From assembly GCA_030066685.1 (NCBI GenBank), contig JASJBF010000003.1, forward strand, positions 174,576 through 238,575: a stretch of DNA of 64,000 nucleotides, read 5' to 3'. This document shows positions 16,840 through 25,588 of the stretch, piece after piece. Position 1 is the first letter of the stretch, and every line of letters starts with the position of its first letter. The DNA is from Kiloniellales bacterium. GTDB lineage: Bacteria; Pseudomonadota; Alphaproteobacteria; Kiloniellales; JAKSBE01. The translations under genes and the position numbers were made by a program. Below the pieces are notes generated by a model. That model had not been told where the DNA came from. It saw only the letters and a program-made list of their open reading frames with translations, and did no database searches.

Positions 16840-17745
16840 ATGTTGTTTGAGCTCACGCGGAATGGGAAGTTCCGCCTTCTCGCTTTGACCCTGCTCACCG
16901 CTATCCTCGCCTTAACGGCTGTGGCCGGCACAAGCACGTCACTGGCGAAAGGCAGGATCGACTTCGAGAAGGCCGTCAACATGGCCGGCCACCAGCGAAC
17001 GCTGGCCCAGCAGATCGGCAAGGAAGCGATCCTCGTCGCCATGGGCATCGACAAAGAGACCAATCTGCAGCGCCTGCAGGACAGCCACGCCATGTTCGGG
17101 CGGATCTCTCAAGGCCTGAGGAACGGCGACGCCGAACTCGGCCTCAAGGCGCTGTCCGACCCTGAGCTGATCAGGCACGTAGACCGTGTCGAGCAGATAT
17201 GGGCCTCGGTCAATCAGTTGCTGGCCCGGGGCGTGGCGGGCGACGAGATGACCGCCGAGGAAGTGGTTGCCGTGGCGGAGATGACCGAGCCCCTGTACAG
17301 CGTCGTCGACGAATTGGTGAAGGCGCTCCGCCAGGAGGCGCAGAAGGGCATGGTCGTGTTCTCGATCAATCTTCTGGCGATCGACTATTCGACCCGCCAG
17401 AGCATGCTGTCGCAGAAGCTGGCGAAGGAGTTCTTGCTGGTGGCCTACGGTCATTCGGTCGAGAAGAACCGCAAGGCGCTGGCGCGCAGCAGCAGCCACT
17501 TCGACCGCGTCCTCAAGGGCCTCCTGGACGGAGACCTGCAGCTCAGACTGCGCCAGGCGCCGACGCCGGCGATTCGGATCGAGCTGCAGAAAGCCATGCA
17601 GATCTGGACCGACGTGGTGCCGATCGTCGAGGGCGTGGCGAACGGGGAGCAGGTCAACGATGGCCAGCTCGGACAGATTTCCGATCTCAACCTCACGCTG
17701 CTGGAGACCATCGACAGCGCCACCCAGCTCTTCGAGGCCCTCTAG
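16840..17745 (+). CDS. Type IV pili methyl-accepting (PilJ N-terminal) sensor-domain protein
   Basis: A 301-residue protein with an N-terminal hydrophobic segment (residues about 12-34, signal anchor or signal peptide) and then two PilJ/NarX-type four-helix sensory repeats. The first repeat starts VNMAGHQRTLAQQIGKEAIL and the second DYSTRQSMLSQKLAKEFLLV, both with the MAGxQRxLxQ-like core that binds small anions in nitrate sensors. No output domain is present, so it is probably a periplasmic or membrane-tethered ligand binder that works with a partner. The histidine kinase gene follows on the same strand after about 370 bases. ATG at 16840 is preceded by GGGGACGG. The ligand is unknown. Confidence 0.72.
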   Translation: MLFELTRNGKFRLLALTLLTAILALTAVAGTSTSLAKGRIDFEKAVNMAGHQRTLAQQIGKEAILVAMGIDKETNLQRLQDSHAMFGRISQGLRNGDAELGLKALSDPELIRHVDRVEQIWASVNQLLARGVAGDEMTAEEVVAVAEMTEPLYSVVDELVKALRQEAQKGMVVFSINLLAIDYSTRQSMLSQKLAKEFLLVAYGHSVEKNRKALARSSSHFDRVLKGLLDGDLQLRLRQAPTPAIRIELQKAMQIWTDVVPIVEGVANGEQVNDGQLGQISDLNLTLLETIDSATQLFEAL

Positions 17746-18116
17746 ATCCGGTCGACGGCCCCCGGTCTCCTCGGCAGATCCGCGCCCCTCGGCATCTGCC
17801 TCCGATCCTCCGCGCCCGGCCCCGCCACGGGGCCGGAGGGGCAGATTCCACGGTTAAGATTACTGTACCCTTTGCCAACAACCAAAAATCAACTTTGTAG
17901 CTGTATGAAAGAGCAGGCAGATGGTCCTGTTGGCAACTTTCTGTTTAGCATTTTGTTTTCGAATAAACACTAACTTTACTTTTAGTCGGGTAATTCACGT
18001 GGATGACTTTTCGGGCGCAAGGCGTTGGAAGGCGAGGGCTCCCGGAGGTCGCCTCCCGTTTCATATGGGACCTGCCGCAAGGCCGCTTCCGCGTCGCGAT
18101 CGAGAAAGTCCGGGCC
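17746..18116. other. AT-rich leader region before the histidine kinase gene
   Basis: No gene is seen, though the kinase could start at the in-frame ATG 18003. TTGCCAACA (17872-17880) and TGTTGGCAA (17928-17936) are perfect 9-bp inverted repeats 47 bases apart. The stretch 17870-17990 is strongly AT-rich for this genome and likely contains the kinase promoter. Confidence 0.4.
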
Positions 18117-19841
18117 ATGTTCGCTAAGCTCAGATTGAAGGACGTCAGGCTGGCGGTGCTTTTCATCGTCGTCGGCGTTCTTGCGGCGATCGGCCTGAGC
18201 CGCGGCGAGCAGTTCTTGATCCAGCAGCTCTTGCAGAGCCAGGCCGACCACCAGGCGGCCTTCTGGGGCGACTACCTGAACAGCCATATCGACGACGTCG
18301 ACGCTCTGCTGAACCAGGGATCTGTCTCCGCCCGCGACGAGCAGGTGATCGCCTTCATCACCGGCAGCGATCAGGTTCAGAACTTCCGCATGTTCGATCA
18401 GGACGGCGTGGTCGCTCTGGCGGCCCGGCCCCAGGACCTGGGACTGACCTTCGACACCGACTTCTTCCTGCGCGATGTTCGTCGCGGCCAGCCCGTCACG
18501 ATTCTCATGGACAGCGTCGATGCTGCCGGGCGCAACCGTTCCCTGGGCCGGATCTACCAGCCCTTCATGAAGAACGGCATCTTCCAGGGGGCGGTCGAGA
18601 TCGAAGCCGACTTCACCGAGATCCGGAACGGCATCAAGGCTTTCCTGGACAACGGCGAAAAGGCGCTCCTGGTCGGCTTGGTCCTGATCACCTTGGTCCT
18701 TGGCGTCTTCGTCCGACAGGACATCAGGGAACGCAACAGCCAGATCGACAATCTGCAGCGCGCTCACCAGTCGCTGGCCCAGGCCGAGGCTGAGGTTGCC
18801 CAGCTTAACGCCCAGCTCGAGCGCCGGGTCGAGGAGCGCACCCTGGAACTGAATGCGGCCAACGACAAGCTGTCGCAGGTCAACGAGAACATAGCCCGTT
18901 TGAACCAGGAGCTGGAGCAACGGGTCGAGGAGCGCACGGCGCAGTTGTCGAAGGTGATCGATCAGGTCCATGCAGCGAACGATGGCATGGCCAGAATGAA
19001 CGAGACCTTGGAACAGCGGATCCAGGAACGGACCGCCGAGCTGCAACGCGCCAACGCCGATATCCTCGAGCTGAACCAGGACCTGGAACGCCGTGTCGAG
19101 CAACGCACCGCAGAGCTGCAGGCGGCGCAGTCCGAATTGATGCGCCAGGAGCGCCTGGCGGCGATCGGCCACTTGACCGCGACGGTCAGCCACGAGCTGC
19201 GCAATCCCCTGGGGGCGATCCGCACCGCCATCTACCTGGTCCGCGGCCGGACCGAGGGCCACGACCTGGGAGTCGAGAGCGCTCTGGAGCGCGTGGACCG
19301 CAGCGTCAGCCGCTGTGACAACATCATCAACGAGCTGCTGGACTACACCCGTTCGACCGCGCTGAAACTCGAGAACCAGCCGCTCGACGAATGGCTTCAG
19401 GCGTTCCTCGGCGAGCAGGACCTGCCGCCCGCGATCAGCGTCAAGCTGCTGTCGGGCACGAGCGGTCTGGTCACCGCCTTCGACCAGGACCGCCTGCGCC
19501 GGGCGCTGACCAACCTCGTGAACAACGCCCACGAGGCCATGGTCGAGGCAGCCGAGGGCGGCGAGCCGGCGGGGGCGATCGAGATCAGGACGCGGGCTGG
19601 CGAGGACCACTTCGAGATCCTCGTCTTGGACAACGGACCCGGCATTGCGCCGGAAACCCTGTCCCAGGTCTTCGAGCCGCTGTTCAGCACCAAGAGCGGC
19701 GCCGTCGGCCTCGGCTTACCAACCGTCAAGCAGATCATGGAACAGCACGGCGGTGGCGTCGAAGTCACCAGCACCCAGGGCAGCGGCACGCAGGTGCGTC
19801 TCTGGATGCCGATCAAGCAGGTCCAGGAGCAGGCCGCCTAG
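18117..19841 (+). CDS. Sensor histidine kinase with long tandem coiled-coil linker
   Basis: A 574-residue kinase: transmembrane segment at about 11-30, periplasmic sensor region of about 150 residues, second membrane segment at about 181-200, then a coiled coil to about residue 345 with four copies of a RVEERTAEL-like unit. HisKA has H359 in ATVSHELRNPLGAIRTA; the ATPase domain has NLVNNAHEAM, LDNGPGIAPE, FEPLFSTKSG and AVGLGLPTVKQI. ATG at 18117 has GAGAAAG before it and places the first membrane segment near the N-terminus; ATG at 18003 is an alternative adding 38 residues. The triple-receiver gene follows after 54 bases, so it is probably the phosphoryl target. Confidence 0.87.
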   Translation: MFAKLRLKDVRLAVLFIVVGVLAAIGLSRGEQFLIQQLLQSQADHQAAFWGDYLNSHIDDVDALLNQGSVSARDEQVIAFITGSDQVQNFRMFDQDGVVALAARPQDLGLTFDTDFFLRDVRRGQPVTILMDSVDAAGRNRSLGRIYQPFMKNGIFQGAVEIEADFTEIRNGIKAFLDNGEKALLVGLVLITLVLGVFVRQDIRERNSQIDNLQRAHQSLAQAEAEVAQLNAQLERRVEERTLELNAANDKLSQVNENIARLNQELEQRVEERTAQLSKVIDQVHAANDGMARMNETLEQRIQERTAELQRANADILELNQDLERRVEQRTAELQAAQSELMRQERLAAIGHLTATVSHELRNPLGAIRTAIYLVRGRTEGHDLGVESALERVDRSVSRCDNIINELLDYTRSTALKLENQPLDEWLQAFLGEQDLPPAISVKLLSGTSGLVTAFDQDRLRRALTNLVNNAHEAMVEAAEGGEPAGAIEIRTRAGEDHFEILVLDNGPGIAPETLSQVFEPLFSTKSGAVGLGLPTVKQIMEQHGGGVEVTSTQGSGTQVRLWMPIKQVQEQAA

Positions 19842-19895
19842 ACGTCGGCGCGGCGGTTCCTGGAGCAAAGAGCGTTACGAACACGAAAGGGCTGG

Positions 19896-22526
19896 ATGAT
19901 GAGCACCCAGACAAAGCCCCTCCGGATCTTTGTCGTCGACGATCACAAGGACATCGCCGACGGCCTCGCCGACGTCCTTCGGATGAAGGGACACGAGGTC
20001 GAGGTCGCCTACAACGGCCAGCAGGCGATCCGCATCTTCCGTGAGAAGGAGTTCGACATCTCCTTCATGGACGTGATGATGCCGGGCATGAACGGCGTCG
20101 AGAGCTTCATGGAGATCCGCAAGATCCGCCCGGCGGCCAAGGTCATCATGATGACCGGCTACAGCGTCGAGCAGCTGCTCGACCAGGCGGTCCAGGAGGG
20201 CGCCTGCGGCATCCTGCACAAGCCGATCAACATCGACGACGTGCTGGAAGCCATGGACCGAATCCACTCCAAGGGCATGGTCCTCATCGCCGACGACGAT
20301 CCCGAGTTCAGCGGCGCGATCAAGGACGTGCTGATGGACGACGGCTACAAGGTCTGCGTCGCCCGGACCGGCGGCGAGGCCCTGAAGACCGTGATGAGCG
20401 GCGGCGTCGACTACCTGGTGCTCGACCTCAAGCTGCCGGTCATCAGCGGTCTGGAGGTCTATCTCCAGCTTCGCAACCGCGGCCACGACATCCCGACGGT
20501 CATCGTTACCGGCCAGGCCACGGAGAACGCCGAGGCTCTGGACGCTTTCCGGTCGATGGAGGTCACGGGGATCCTGACCAAGCCCTTCGACACCGTCTCG
20601 CTGCTGCAGCATCTGGACCAGATGTCCCATGGGCTCGATGTCGAGCCGCAGCCGCAGCAGGATACGGCCGAGGACCTGTTCATGGCCAAGCCGGAGCGCT
20701 CCGAGGACCGGCCGCGCTTCAACATCGAGCGCAGCGGCTACACGCCGGAGGCCTCCGCCGCGGACGAAGCCCTGATGGCGGACGAGCAAGGCCTGGCCGA
20801 ATCGCCGGCCGACGGTCCGGCGCAGCTCGAAGCGCCGATGGACGCGCCCATAGGTCTGCCGATGGATCCCATGGCTGAACCCGAGGCGCCGATGGCGGCG
20901 GTCGGAGCCGGCGACGCGGCAGAGCCGCAGACGGACGCCGAGGCGGAGCCGGCCATGTTCGAGGCGCCGGCACAGGCCGAACCTCTGTCCGCGCCGGACG
21001 CGGGCCAGGAGGCCGAGCCCTTCATGCTCGCCGAGGAAGAGCCGGTGGCTTCGGCCCCGGCCGAGCCCTATGGCGTGCCGCCGATGGCCGAGCCGGAGGC
21101 GGCCGCACCCGAGATGTCGCCGTCGCACGAGCCCGACGGGCCCGAGTCGCCGGTCCCGGCGGAGGACGAGGGCGTAGCGGCTCCGGCGACGGAGGCCCCC
21201 TCCGTTGCGCCCCTCCCCGCTCCTGCACCTGCCTCTGCCCCTGTCGAGGCTCCCGTGCCGGTCGCCCAGGCGGAGACGCCCGCTTCGGCCGGGGTCCCGG
21301 CGCCGGAGCAGCCGCCGGCCGGCGGCTTCAAGGCGCACCAGCGGACCGGCCGCATCCTGGCGGTCGATGACGACGTCGACCTGGTCGAGGGCATCGCCGA
21401 GGTGCTGCGAGCGACCGGTTACGAGGTCGAGACCGCGAAGAATGAGCAGGAAGCCCAGCAGATCATTCAGACCTTCGACGCCCAGGTGGCGCTGCTGGAC
21501 ATCCGTCTTGGCCGGACCAACGGTCTGGATCTGATTCCTTACCTCAAGGAGTATCGTCCGGAGATTTATTGCGTCGTGATCACTGGCAACGCCGACAAGG
21601 AATCGGCGATCACGGCCCTGCGTTCCGGCGCCTTCGACTATCTGACCAAGCCGCTGGCGCTGGACAAGCTTTTTGCCGTCCTCGACCGCTGCCTGGGCAA
21701 GTTCGACCTTCGGCAGCGCCTCCAGGCCGCCTTCGAGGAGCTGCAAGACGCCAAGAACGTGGCCGACCAGCAAAGCCAGGAGGCAACCACCTTCTTCGCC
21801 CGCTATAGCGAAGAGTTGCGCCAGCTGGTCGACGAGGTGAACAACCGAATCTCGCCGCTGGTCATGGCCGACGACAGCGCCACCGACGACGAGGATGGCT
21901 CGCCGGCCAAGATGGTGCGCGATCAGGTCGGCCGCCTCTACGACCTGATCGAATGCTCGAACGCCTACGTCCAGGCCAGCTCCGGCCGGAGCGACGGCAA
22001 GGAGCAGCGGCTCGACATCTGCGGGATCGCGGAGCACGCGGTCGAGGAGATCCAGAAGCTCTACGGGGAAGACGCGCCGAAGATCGCGGTCAGCCTGCCC
22101 GCAGACCGGCCGGTCATCTGGGGCCGCGAGCATCAGATCCTGGAGATGCTGGTCAACATGCTCGCCCAGGCGAGCGACATGGGCGGAGAGGAAGAGCTGC
22201 TGCTTGGCCTCAAGCCTGCCGACGACGGCGGGCTGCTTATGATCGTCAAGGGAGCCGAGGTCGAACTCGATGCCGAGGACCTGACGAAGCTGCTCCAGCC
22301 CTTCGGCGCCTCCGAGGTGGTGGGGAAGATCAAGGCCGAGGGCAACCGCAACCCGATGCGCCTGCCGCTGGCCGCGGCCCTGGCCAAGGCCCACGACGGG
22401 GCGCTGCGGCTGCACGGCGGCAACGGCCAGCCCTTCATCGCCAGCGTGACCCTGCCCGCCTCCCGGATCACCCAGCCGCGGGACGATGTCCAGGCCCAGC
22501 CGGAGGCCGAGGGCCAGGTCGCCTGA
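19896..22526 (+). CDS. Triple receiver-domain protein with degenerate histidine-kinase-like C-terminus
   Basis: An 876-residue protein. Receiver 1 spans about residues 8-122 (phosphoacceptor D59 in FMDVMMPG, K109), receiver 2 about 127-245 (D177 in LVLDLKLP, K229), and receiver 3 about 484-605 (D535 in LLDIRLGR, K585). A Pro/Ala/Glu/Met-rich linker of roughly 200 residues separates receivers 2 and 3. Past residue 610 is a helical segment and then a GHKL-ATPase-like region with an N-box-like stretch (HQILEMLVNMLAQAS) but no clear G1/G2 boxes and no phosphorylatable His, so it is probably not a kinase. It likely collects phosphoryl groups from the upstream kinase. ATG 19896 has AAAGG upstream; ATG 19899 is equally possible. 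Confidence 0.85.
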   Translation: MMSTQTKPLRIFVVDDHKDIADGLADVLRMKGHEVEVAYNGQQAIRIFREKEFDISFMDVMMPGMNGVESFMEIRKIRPAAKVIMMTGYSVEQLLDQAVQEGACGILHKPINIDDVLEAMDRIHSKGMVLIADDDPEFSGAIKDVLMDDGYKVCVARTGGEALKTVMSGGVDYLVLDLKLPVISGLEVYLQLRNRGHDIPTVIVTGQATENAEALDAFRSMEVTGILTKPFDTVSLLQHLDQMSHGLDVEPQPQQDTAEDLFMAKPERSEDRPRFNIERSGYTPEASAADEALMADEQGLAESPADGPAQLEAPMDAPIGLPMDPMAEPEAPMAAVGAGDAAEPQTDAEAEPAMFEAPAQAEPLSAPDAGQEAEPFMLAEEEPVASAPAEPYGVPPMAEPEAAAPEMSPSHEPDGPESPVPAEDEGVAAPATEAPSVAPLPAPAPASAPVEAPVPVAQAETPASAGVPAPEQPPAGGFKAHQRTGRILAVDDDVDLVEGIAEVLRATGYEVETAKNEQEAQQIIQTFDAQVALLDIRLGRTNGLDLIPYLKEYRPEIYCVVITGNADKESAITALRSGAFDYLTKPLALDKLFAVLDRCLGKFDLRQRLQAAFEELQDAKNVADQQSQEATTFFARYSEELRQLVDEVNNRISPLVMADDSATDDEDGSPAKMVRDQVGRLYDLIECSNAYVQASSGRSDGKEQRLDICGIAEHAVEEIQKLYGEDAPKIAVSLPADRPVIWGREHQILEMLVNMLAQASDMGGEEELLLGLKPADDGGLLMIVKGAEVELDAEDLTKLLQPFGASEVVGKIKAEGNRNPMRLPLAAALAKAHDGALRLHGGNGQPFIASVTLPASRITQPRDDVQAQPEAEGQVA

Positions 22527-22550
22527 CGACCCGACACGACCGACGACGCG

Positions 22551-22583
22551 CGGAGGCGCCGGCAGAGCCTGTCGGCGCCTCCG
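22551..22583. terminator. GC-rich hairpin between convergent genes
   Basis: CGGAGGCGCCG (22551-22561) and CGGCGCCTCCG (22573-22583) are perfect 11-bp arms with an 11-base loop, placed between the converging stops of the triple-receiver gene (22526) and the acyl-CoA ligase gene (22602). No long T-tract follows on either strand, so termination strength is uncertain. Confidence 0.6.
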
Positions 22584-22601
22584 GCGTTTGGGACCGGAGT
22601 C

Positions 22602-24155
22602 TCACGAGACCTCTGCCGCGTCGGCGACCAGGGACAGGAGCTTGAGCCGCTGGATCTTGCCGGAGGGGCCCTTCGGCAGCTCAGCCAGGACATGCACGCG
22701 GTCCGGCGCCTTGAAGTGTCCGACCCGCGCGACGCAGCCGGCAATCAGCTCGGCCTCGGAGGCCGCGGCTCCAGGCTTCAGGGTGACGCAGGCCTCGACC
22801 CTCTGACCGTAGTCCTGGCAGGGGCGGCCGAAGGCGGCGGCTTCCAGGACCGCCGGCTGGGCGATCAGCGCCTCGTCGATCTCCCTCGGGGCGATGTTCT
22901 CGCCGCCCTTGATGATCAGCTCTTTCAGCCGGCCGGTGACAAAGACGTAACCGGCTTCGTCCACGCGGCCCTGATCCCCCGTCCTCAGCCAGCCGTCCTC
23001 GGTCAGCGCCTCGGCGCTGGCCGCCGGGTCCTTGAAGTAGCCCTTCATGACGTTGGCCCCCCTGACCAGGATCTCGCCCGACGAACCCGGCGGCAGGTCG
23101 CGCAGCTGCGAATCGACGATTCGCACCTCGTTCCCCCAGGCGCGTCCGGGCGAGCCGGGCTGGCGGCGGCCGGGCGGCAAGGGGTTCGAGAGCACCTGGG
23201 CCGCGGTCTCGGTCAGGCCCAGGGTCTCGATCACCGGCAGGCCGAAGCGGCTTTCGAAGGCGGCCTGCATCTCCGGCGCCAAAGGGGCCGAGGCCGAGCG
23301 CGCGAAGCGCAGCCGCGCCAGCTTTTCTCGCGGCGGATTCTCGGCCTCGGGCTGGCTGAGCAGATAGGCGATCAGGGTCGGCACTAGGCTGACCCAGGTG
23401 CAGTCCTGCGCGCAGGCCTGCACCCAGAATTGGGTCGTGGAGAAACGCCGAGGCATCACCACCGAGCCGCCCGAGACCAGCGGCCCCATCACGGTCACCG
23501 AGAGGCCGTTGATGTGGTAGAGCGGCAAGACGCAGAGCGCCCGGTCGGTCGCGCTCAGGCCATGCGCTTCGGCGACGTTGCGCCCCCCGGCCAGGAGGCT
23601 GCGCTGGGTCAGCAACACGCCCTTGGGCCGGCCGGTCGTTCCCGAGGTGTAGATCAGCAGGCCGTCGGCTCCGGCCTCCGGTGCCGGCGGCAGGGGGCCC
23701 GCCGGCAGCGCCCCGGGCCAGAGCGGTCCCCGGTCGGGATCGCAGGGAACCAGCCGCGGCGGGTTCGAGGCGCCGGCCAATGCCGACCGGATCAGGGCTT
23801 CCTGCGCGGCGCCGAGCAGAACCACCCGCGCCTCCGAATGGGCCAGAACGAAGCGCAGCGTCCCCGGGCCGGCGACCAGGTTGACCGGGGTCGTGCGATA
23901 GCCGCCGTAGAGGCAGCCCAGGACCGCGACCACGGCGGCGTAGCCGTTGTCGAGGGCGAAGGCGACGCTCTCGCCGGGCAAGACGCCCAGGGCGGCCAGG
24001 CGCCGGGCGGTGTCGGCGGCGGCATCGCGCAGATCGGCGAAGCCGACCCGCCGCTCGCTCTCCGGACACACGAGGAAGCAGGCGTCCGGGCTCTCCGTGG
24101 CCCTGAAATCGAGCAAGGCGCGCAGTGTGGCCGCGGCGCCCGGCCCCTGGCTCAC
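22602..24155 (-). CDS. AMP-dependent acyl-CoA synthetase/ligase (SauT-like candidate)
   Basis: A 517-residue adenylate-forming CoA ligase: P-loop IYTSGTTGRPKGVLLTQ, LPLYHINGLSV, GLTETAAQVLSNP, DGWLRTGDQG, GRLKELIIKGGENI and the catalytic Lys in KGPSGKIQRLK. The start is taken as GTG at 24155, which overlaps the stop of the aldehyde dehydrogenase gene (GTGA), the usual coupling signal; the frame continues to 25166 but only as a shadow of the dehydrogenase gene. The neighbour is an acylating aldehyde dehydrogenase. A CoA ligase plus such an enzyme converts a carboxylate to an aldehyde through its CoA ester, as SauT and SauS do for sulfoacetate in Cupriavidus necator. Other acids are possible. 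Confidence 0.85.
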   Translation of the reverse strand: MSQGPGAAATLRALLDFRATESPDACFLVCPESERRVGFADLRDAAADTARRLAALGVLPGESVAFALDNGYAAVVAVLGCLYGGYRTTPVNLVAGPGTLRFVLAHSEARVVLLGAAQEALIRSALAGASNPPRLVPCDPDRGPLWPGALPAGPLPPAPEAGADGLLIYTSGTTGRPKGVLLTQRSLLAGGRNVAEAHGLSATDRALCVLPLYHINGLSVTVMGPLVSGGSVVMPRRFSTTQFWVQACAQDCTWVSLVPTLIAYLLSQPEAENPPREKLARLRFARSASAPLAPEMQAAFESRFGLPVIETLGLTETAAQVLSNPLPPGRRQPGSPGRAWGNEVRIVDSQLRDLPPGSSGEILVRGANVMKGYFKDPAASAEALTEDGWLRTGDQGRVDEAGYVFVTGRLKELIIKGGENIAPREIDEALIAQPAVLEAAAFGRPCQDYGQRVEACVTLKPGAAASEAELIAGCVARVGHFKAPDRVHVLAELPKGPSGKIQRLKLLSLVADAAEVS

Positions 24156-25588
24156 CGCCCGACCTCGCGCCAGTAGTCGCCGAAGATGTCCTCCAGCGCC
24201 GGTTCCTCCGCCGGGATGCGGCGGACCACGCGGGTGATGTTGAGGAAATGGCGCCAGTTCAGGTTCTCGTCGATCGAGTTGCCGCCCCAGCTGCCGCAAC
24301 CCATGGAGAGCGAGAAGGGCAGGCCGTTGTCGAAGGCGCCACCGGTCGCGAAGCAATGGGCCTGGTTGACGATCACCCGGCAGGTCGGCAGCTCGAGGCC
24401 GAGCTCGAGGGCCCGCTCCGCCTTCGCGCTGTAGAGCCCGAGCGAGTGGCCGCTGCCCTGGTGAGCCAGGATCTTCCCGGCCAGCGCCTTGGCGGCCGCG
24501 AAGTCCGCGGCGCCGTAGAGCGCCAGAGCCAGGGACAGCTTCTCTCCGGACATCGGGTTCTCCGGGCCCACCGTGCGCTCCTCGGCGACCACGAAGCGGG
24601 TCGCCGCCGGGTCCAGGCGGCTCAGTCCGGCCTCGCGGATCACGGCGTCGATGTCCTTGGCCAGCAGCTTGTGGCTCAGCCTGCCGCCCTCCGGCCAGAG
24701 CGCGGCGACCAGCCTCCGGCGCTCCGCCGCGTCCAGCAGGGCGCCGCCCTCCGCTGCCAGCGCCTCCAGGAAGGGTGCGCGCACCGCGTCGTGCACGATG
24801 ACGGCGTTCTCCGAGGAGCAGGAGGTCGCGTTGTCGAAGGTCTTGGAAGCCGCGATGCCGGCGGCCGCGGCCGCGAGATCGGCGGTCTCGTCGACGATGA
24901 CCGTGGCGTTGCCGGCGCCGACCCCGATGGCCGGCGTGCCCGAGCGGTAGGCCGCGCGCACGTTGGCCTGGGAGCCGGTGACGATCACCAGGTCGGCGGC
25001 CTCCATCAGGCGCTGGCTCTTGGCCTTGCTCGCCGGCGGCGGCAGCATCTGGACCAGGTCGTGCGGGAGTCCGGCCTTTTCCAGCTCGGCCCGAATGTAG
25101 CCGAGCAGCCGTGCGCAGACCTCGGTTCCCTTGGGGCTCGGGGCCAGCACCATGGCGTTGCCGCATTTGAGCGCGTTGACAACGTTGTTGACCGGCGTCG
25201 CGACCGGGTTGGTCGAGGGCACCACGGCGCCGACCACCCCGATCGGCCGGGCGATCTCGGTCAAGCCGCGCTCGGGAATCTCGCGGATCACCCCGCAGGT
25301 CGGCAGGCCCTGGAGGTCGCGCAGCAGGCCGAGGGTCTTGCGGTGGTTCTTGCGGACCTTGTCCTCGACCTTGCCGAGGCCCGTGGTCGCGACGGCCAGC
25401 TCCGCGAGCTCGCGGTTGCGGGCCGGCTCCATCACGGCCCAGGCGGCGGCCTTGGCGGCCCGGTCGAGCCGCCGCTGATCCGCGTCCGCCGCAAAGCCCT
25501 GCTGGGCCCGCCGGGCGCGGGTGACCACGTCCTCGACCGCGGTGTCGTCTGGGCCGGCCCCCGGCCTCTCGGCGTCACGCTCCGCCAT
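24152..25588 (-). CDS. Acylating (CoA-dependent) aldehyde dehydrogenase, SauS-like
   Basis: A 478-residue ALDH-superfamily enzyme of the acylating type. The nucleophile is the Cys in FDNATSCSSENAVIV, the NAD-binding region includes VIVTGSQANVRAAYRSG and GVGAGNATVIVDE, and AVVPSTNPVATPVNNVV is typical of EutE/AdhE/SauS enzymes rather than hydrolytic ALDHs. It should interconvert an acyl-CoA and an aldehyde with NAD(P)H. Sequence impression and pairing with a CoA ligase suggest sulfoacetaldehyde dehydrogenase (SauS), but no sulfoacetaldehyde acetyltransferase (Xsc) or SauU transporter gene is in the window. The ATG at 25588 is preceded by GGAGGACGCA. Confidence 0.85.
   Translation of the reverse strand: MAERDAERPGAGPDDTAVEDVVTRARRAQQGFAADADQRRLDRAAKAAAWAVMEPARNRELAELAVATTGLGKVEDKVRKNHRKTLGLLRDLQGLPTCGVIREIPERGLTEIARPIGVVGAVVPSTNPVATPVNNVVNALKCGNAMVLAPSPKGTEVCARLLGYIRAELEKAGLPHDLVQMLPPPASKAKSQRLMEAADLVIVTGSQANVRAAYRSGTPAIGVGAGNATVIVDETADLAAAAAGIAASKTFDNATSCSSENAVIVHDAVRAPFLEALAAEGGALLDAAERRRLVAALWPEGGRLSHKLLAKDIDAVIREAGLSRLDPAATRFVVAEERTVGPENPMSGEKLSLALALYGAADFAAAKALAGKILAHQGSGHSLGLYSAKAERALELGLELPTCRVIVNQAHCFATGGAFDNGLPFSLSMGCGSWGGNSIDENLNWRHFLNITRVVRRIPAEEPALEDIFGDYWREVGR

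Noticed and set aside
17982-19610. Minus-strand open frame of 542 codons across the histidine kinase gene
   Set aside because: It is the complement of a kinase with clear HisKA and ATPase motifs; the product has no family features.
19875-22415. Minus-strand open frame of 846 codons across the triple-receiver gene
   Set aside because: Three receiver domains are plain on the plus strand; the minus frame is a high-GC shadow.
24156-25166. N-terminal extension of the acyl-CoA ligase frame
   Set aside because: These codons lie inside the aldehyde dehydrogenase gene in another frame and have no ligase features; GTG at 24155 overlapping the dehydrogenase stop is a better start.
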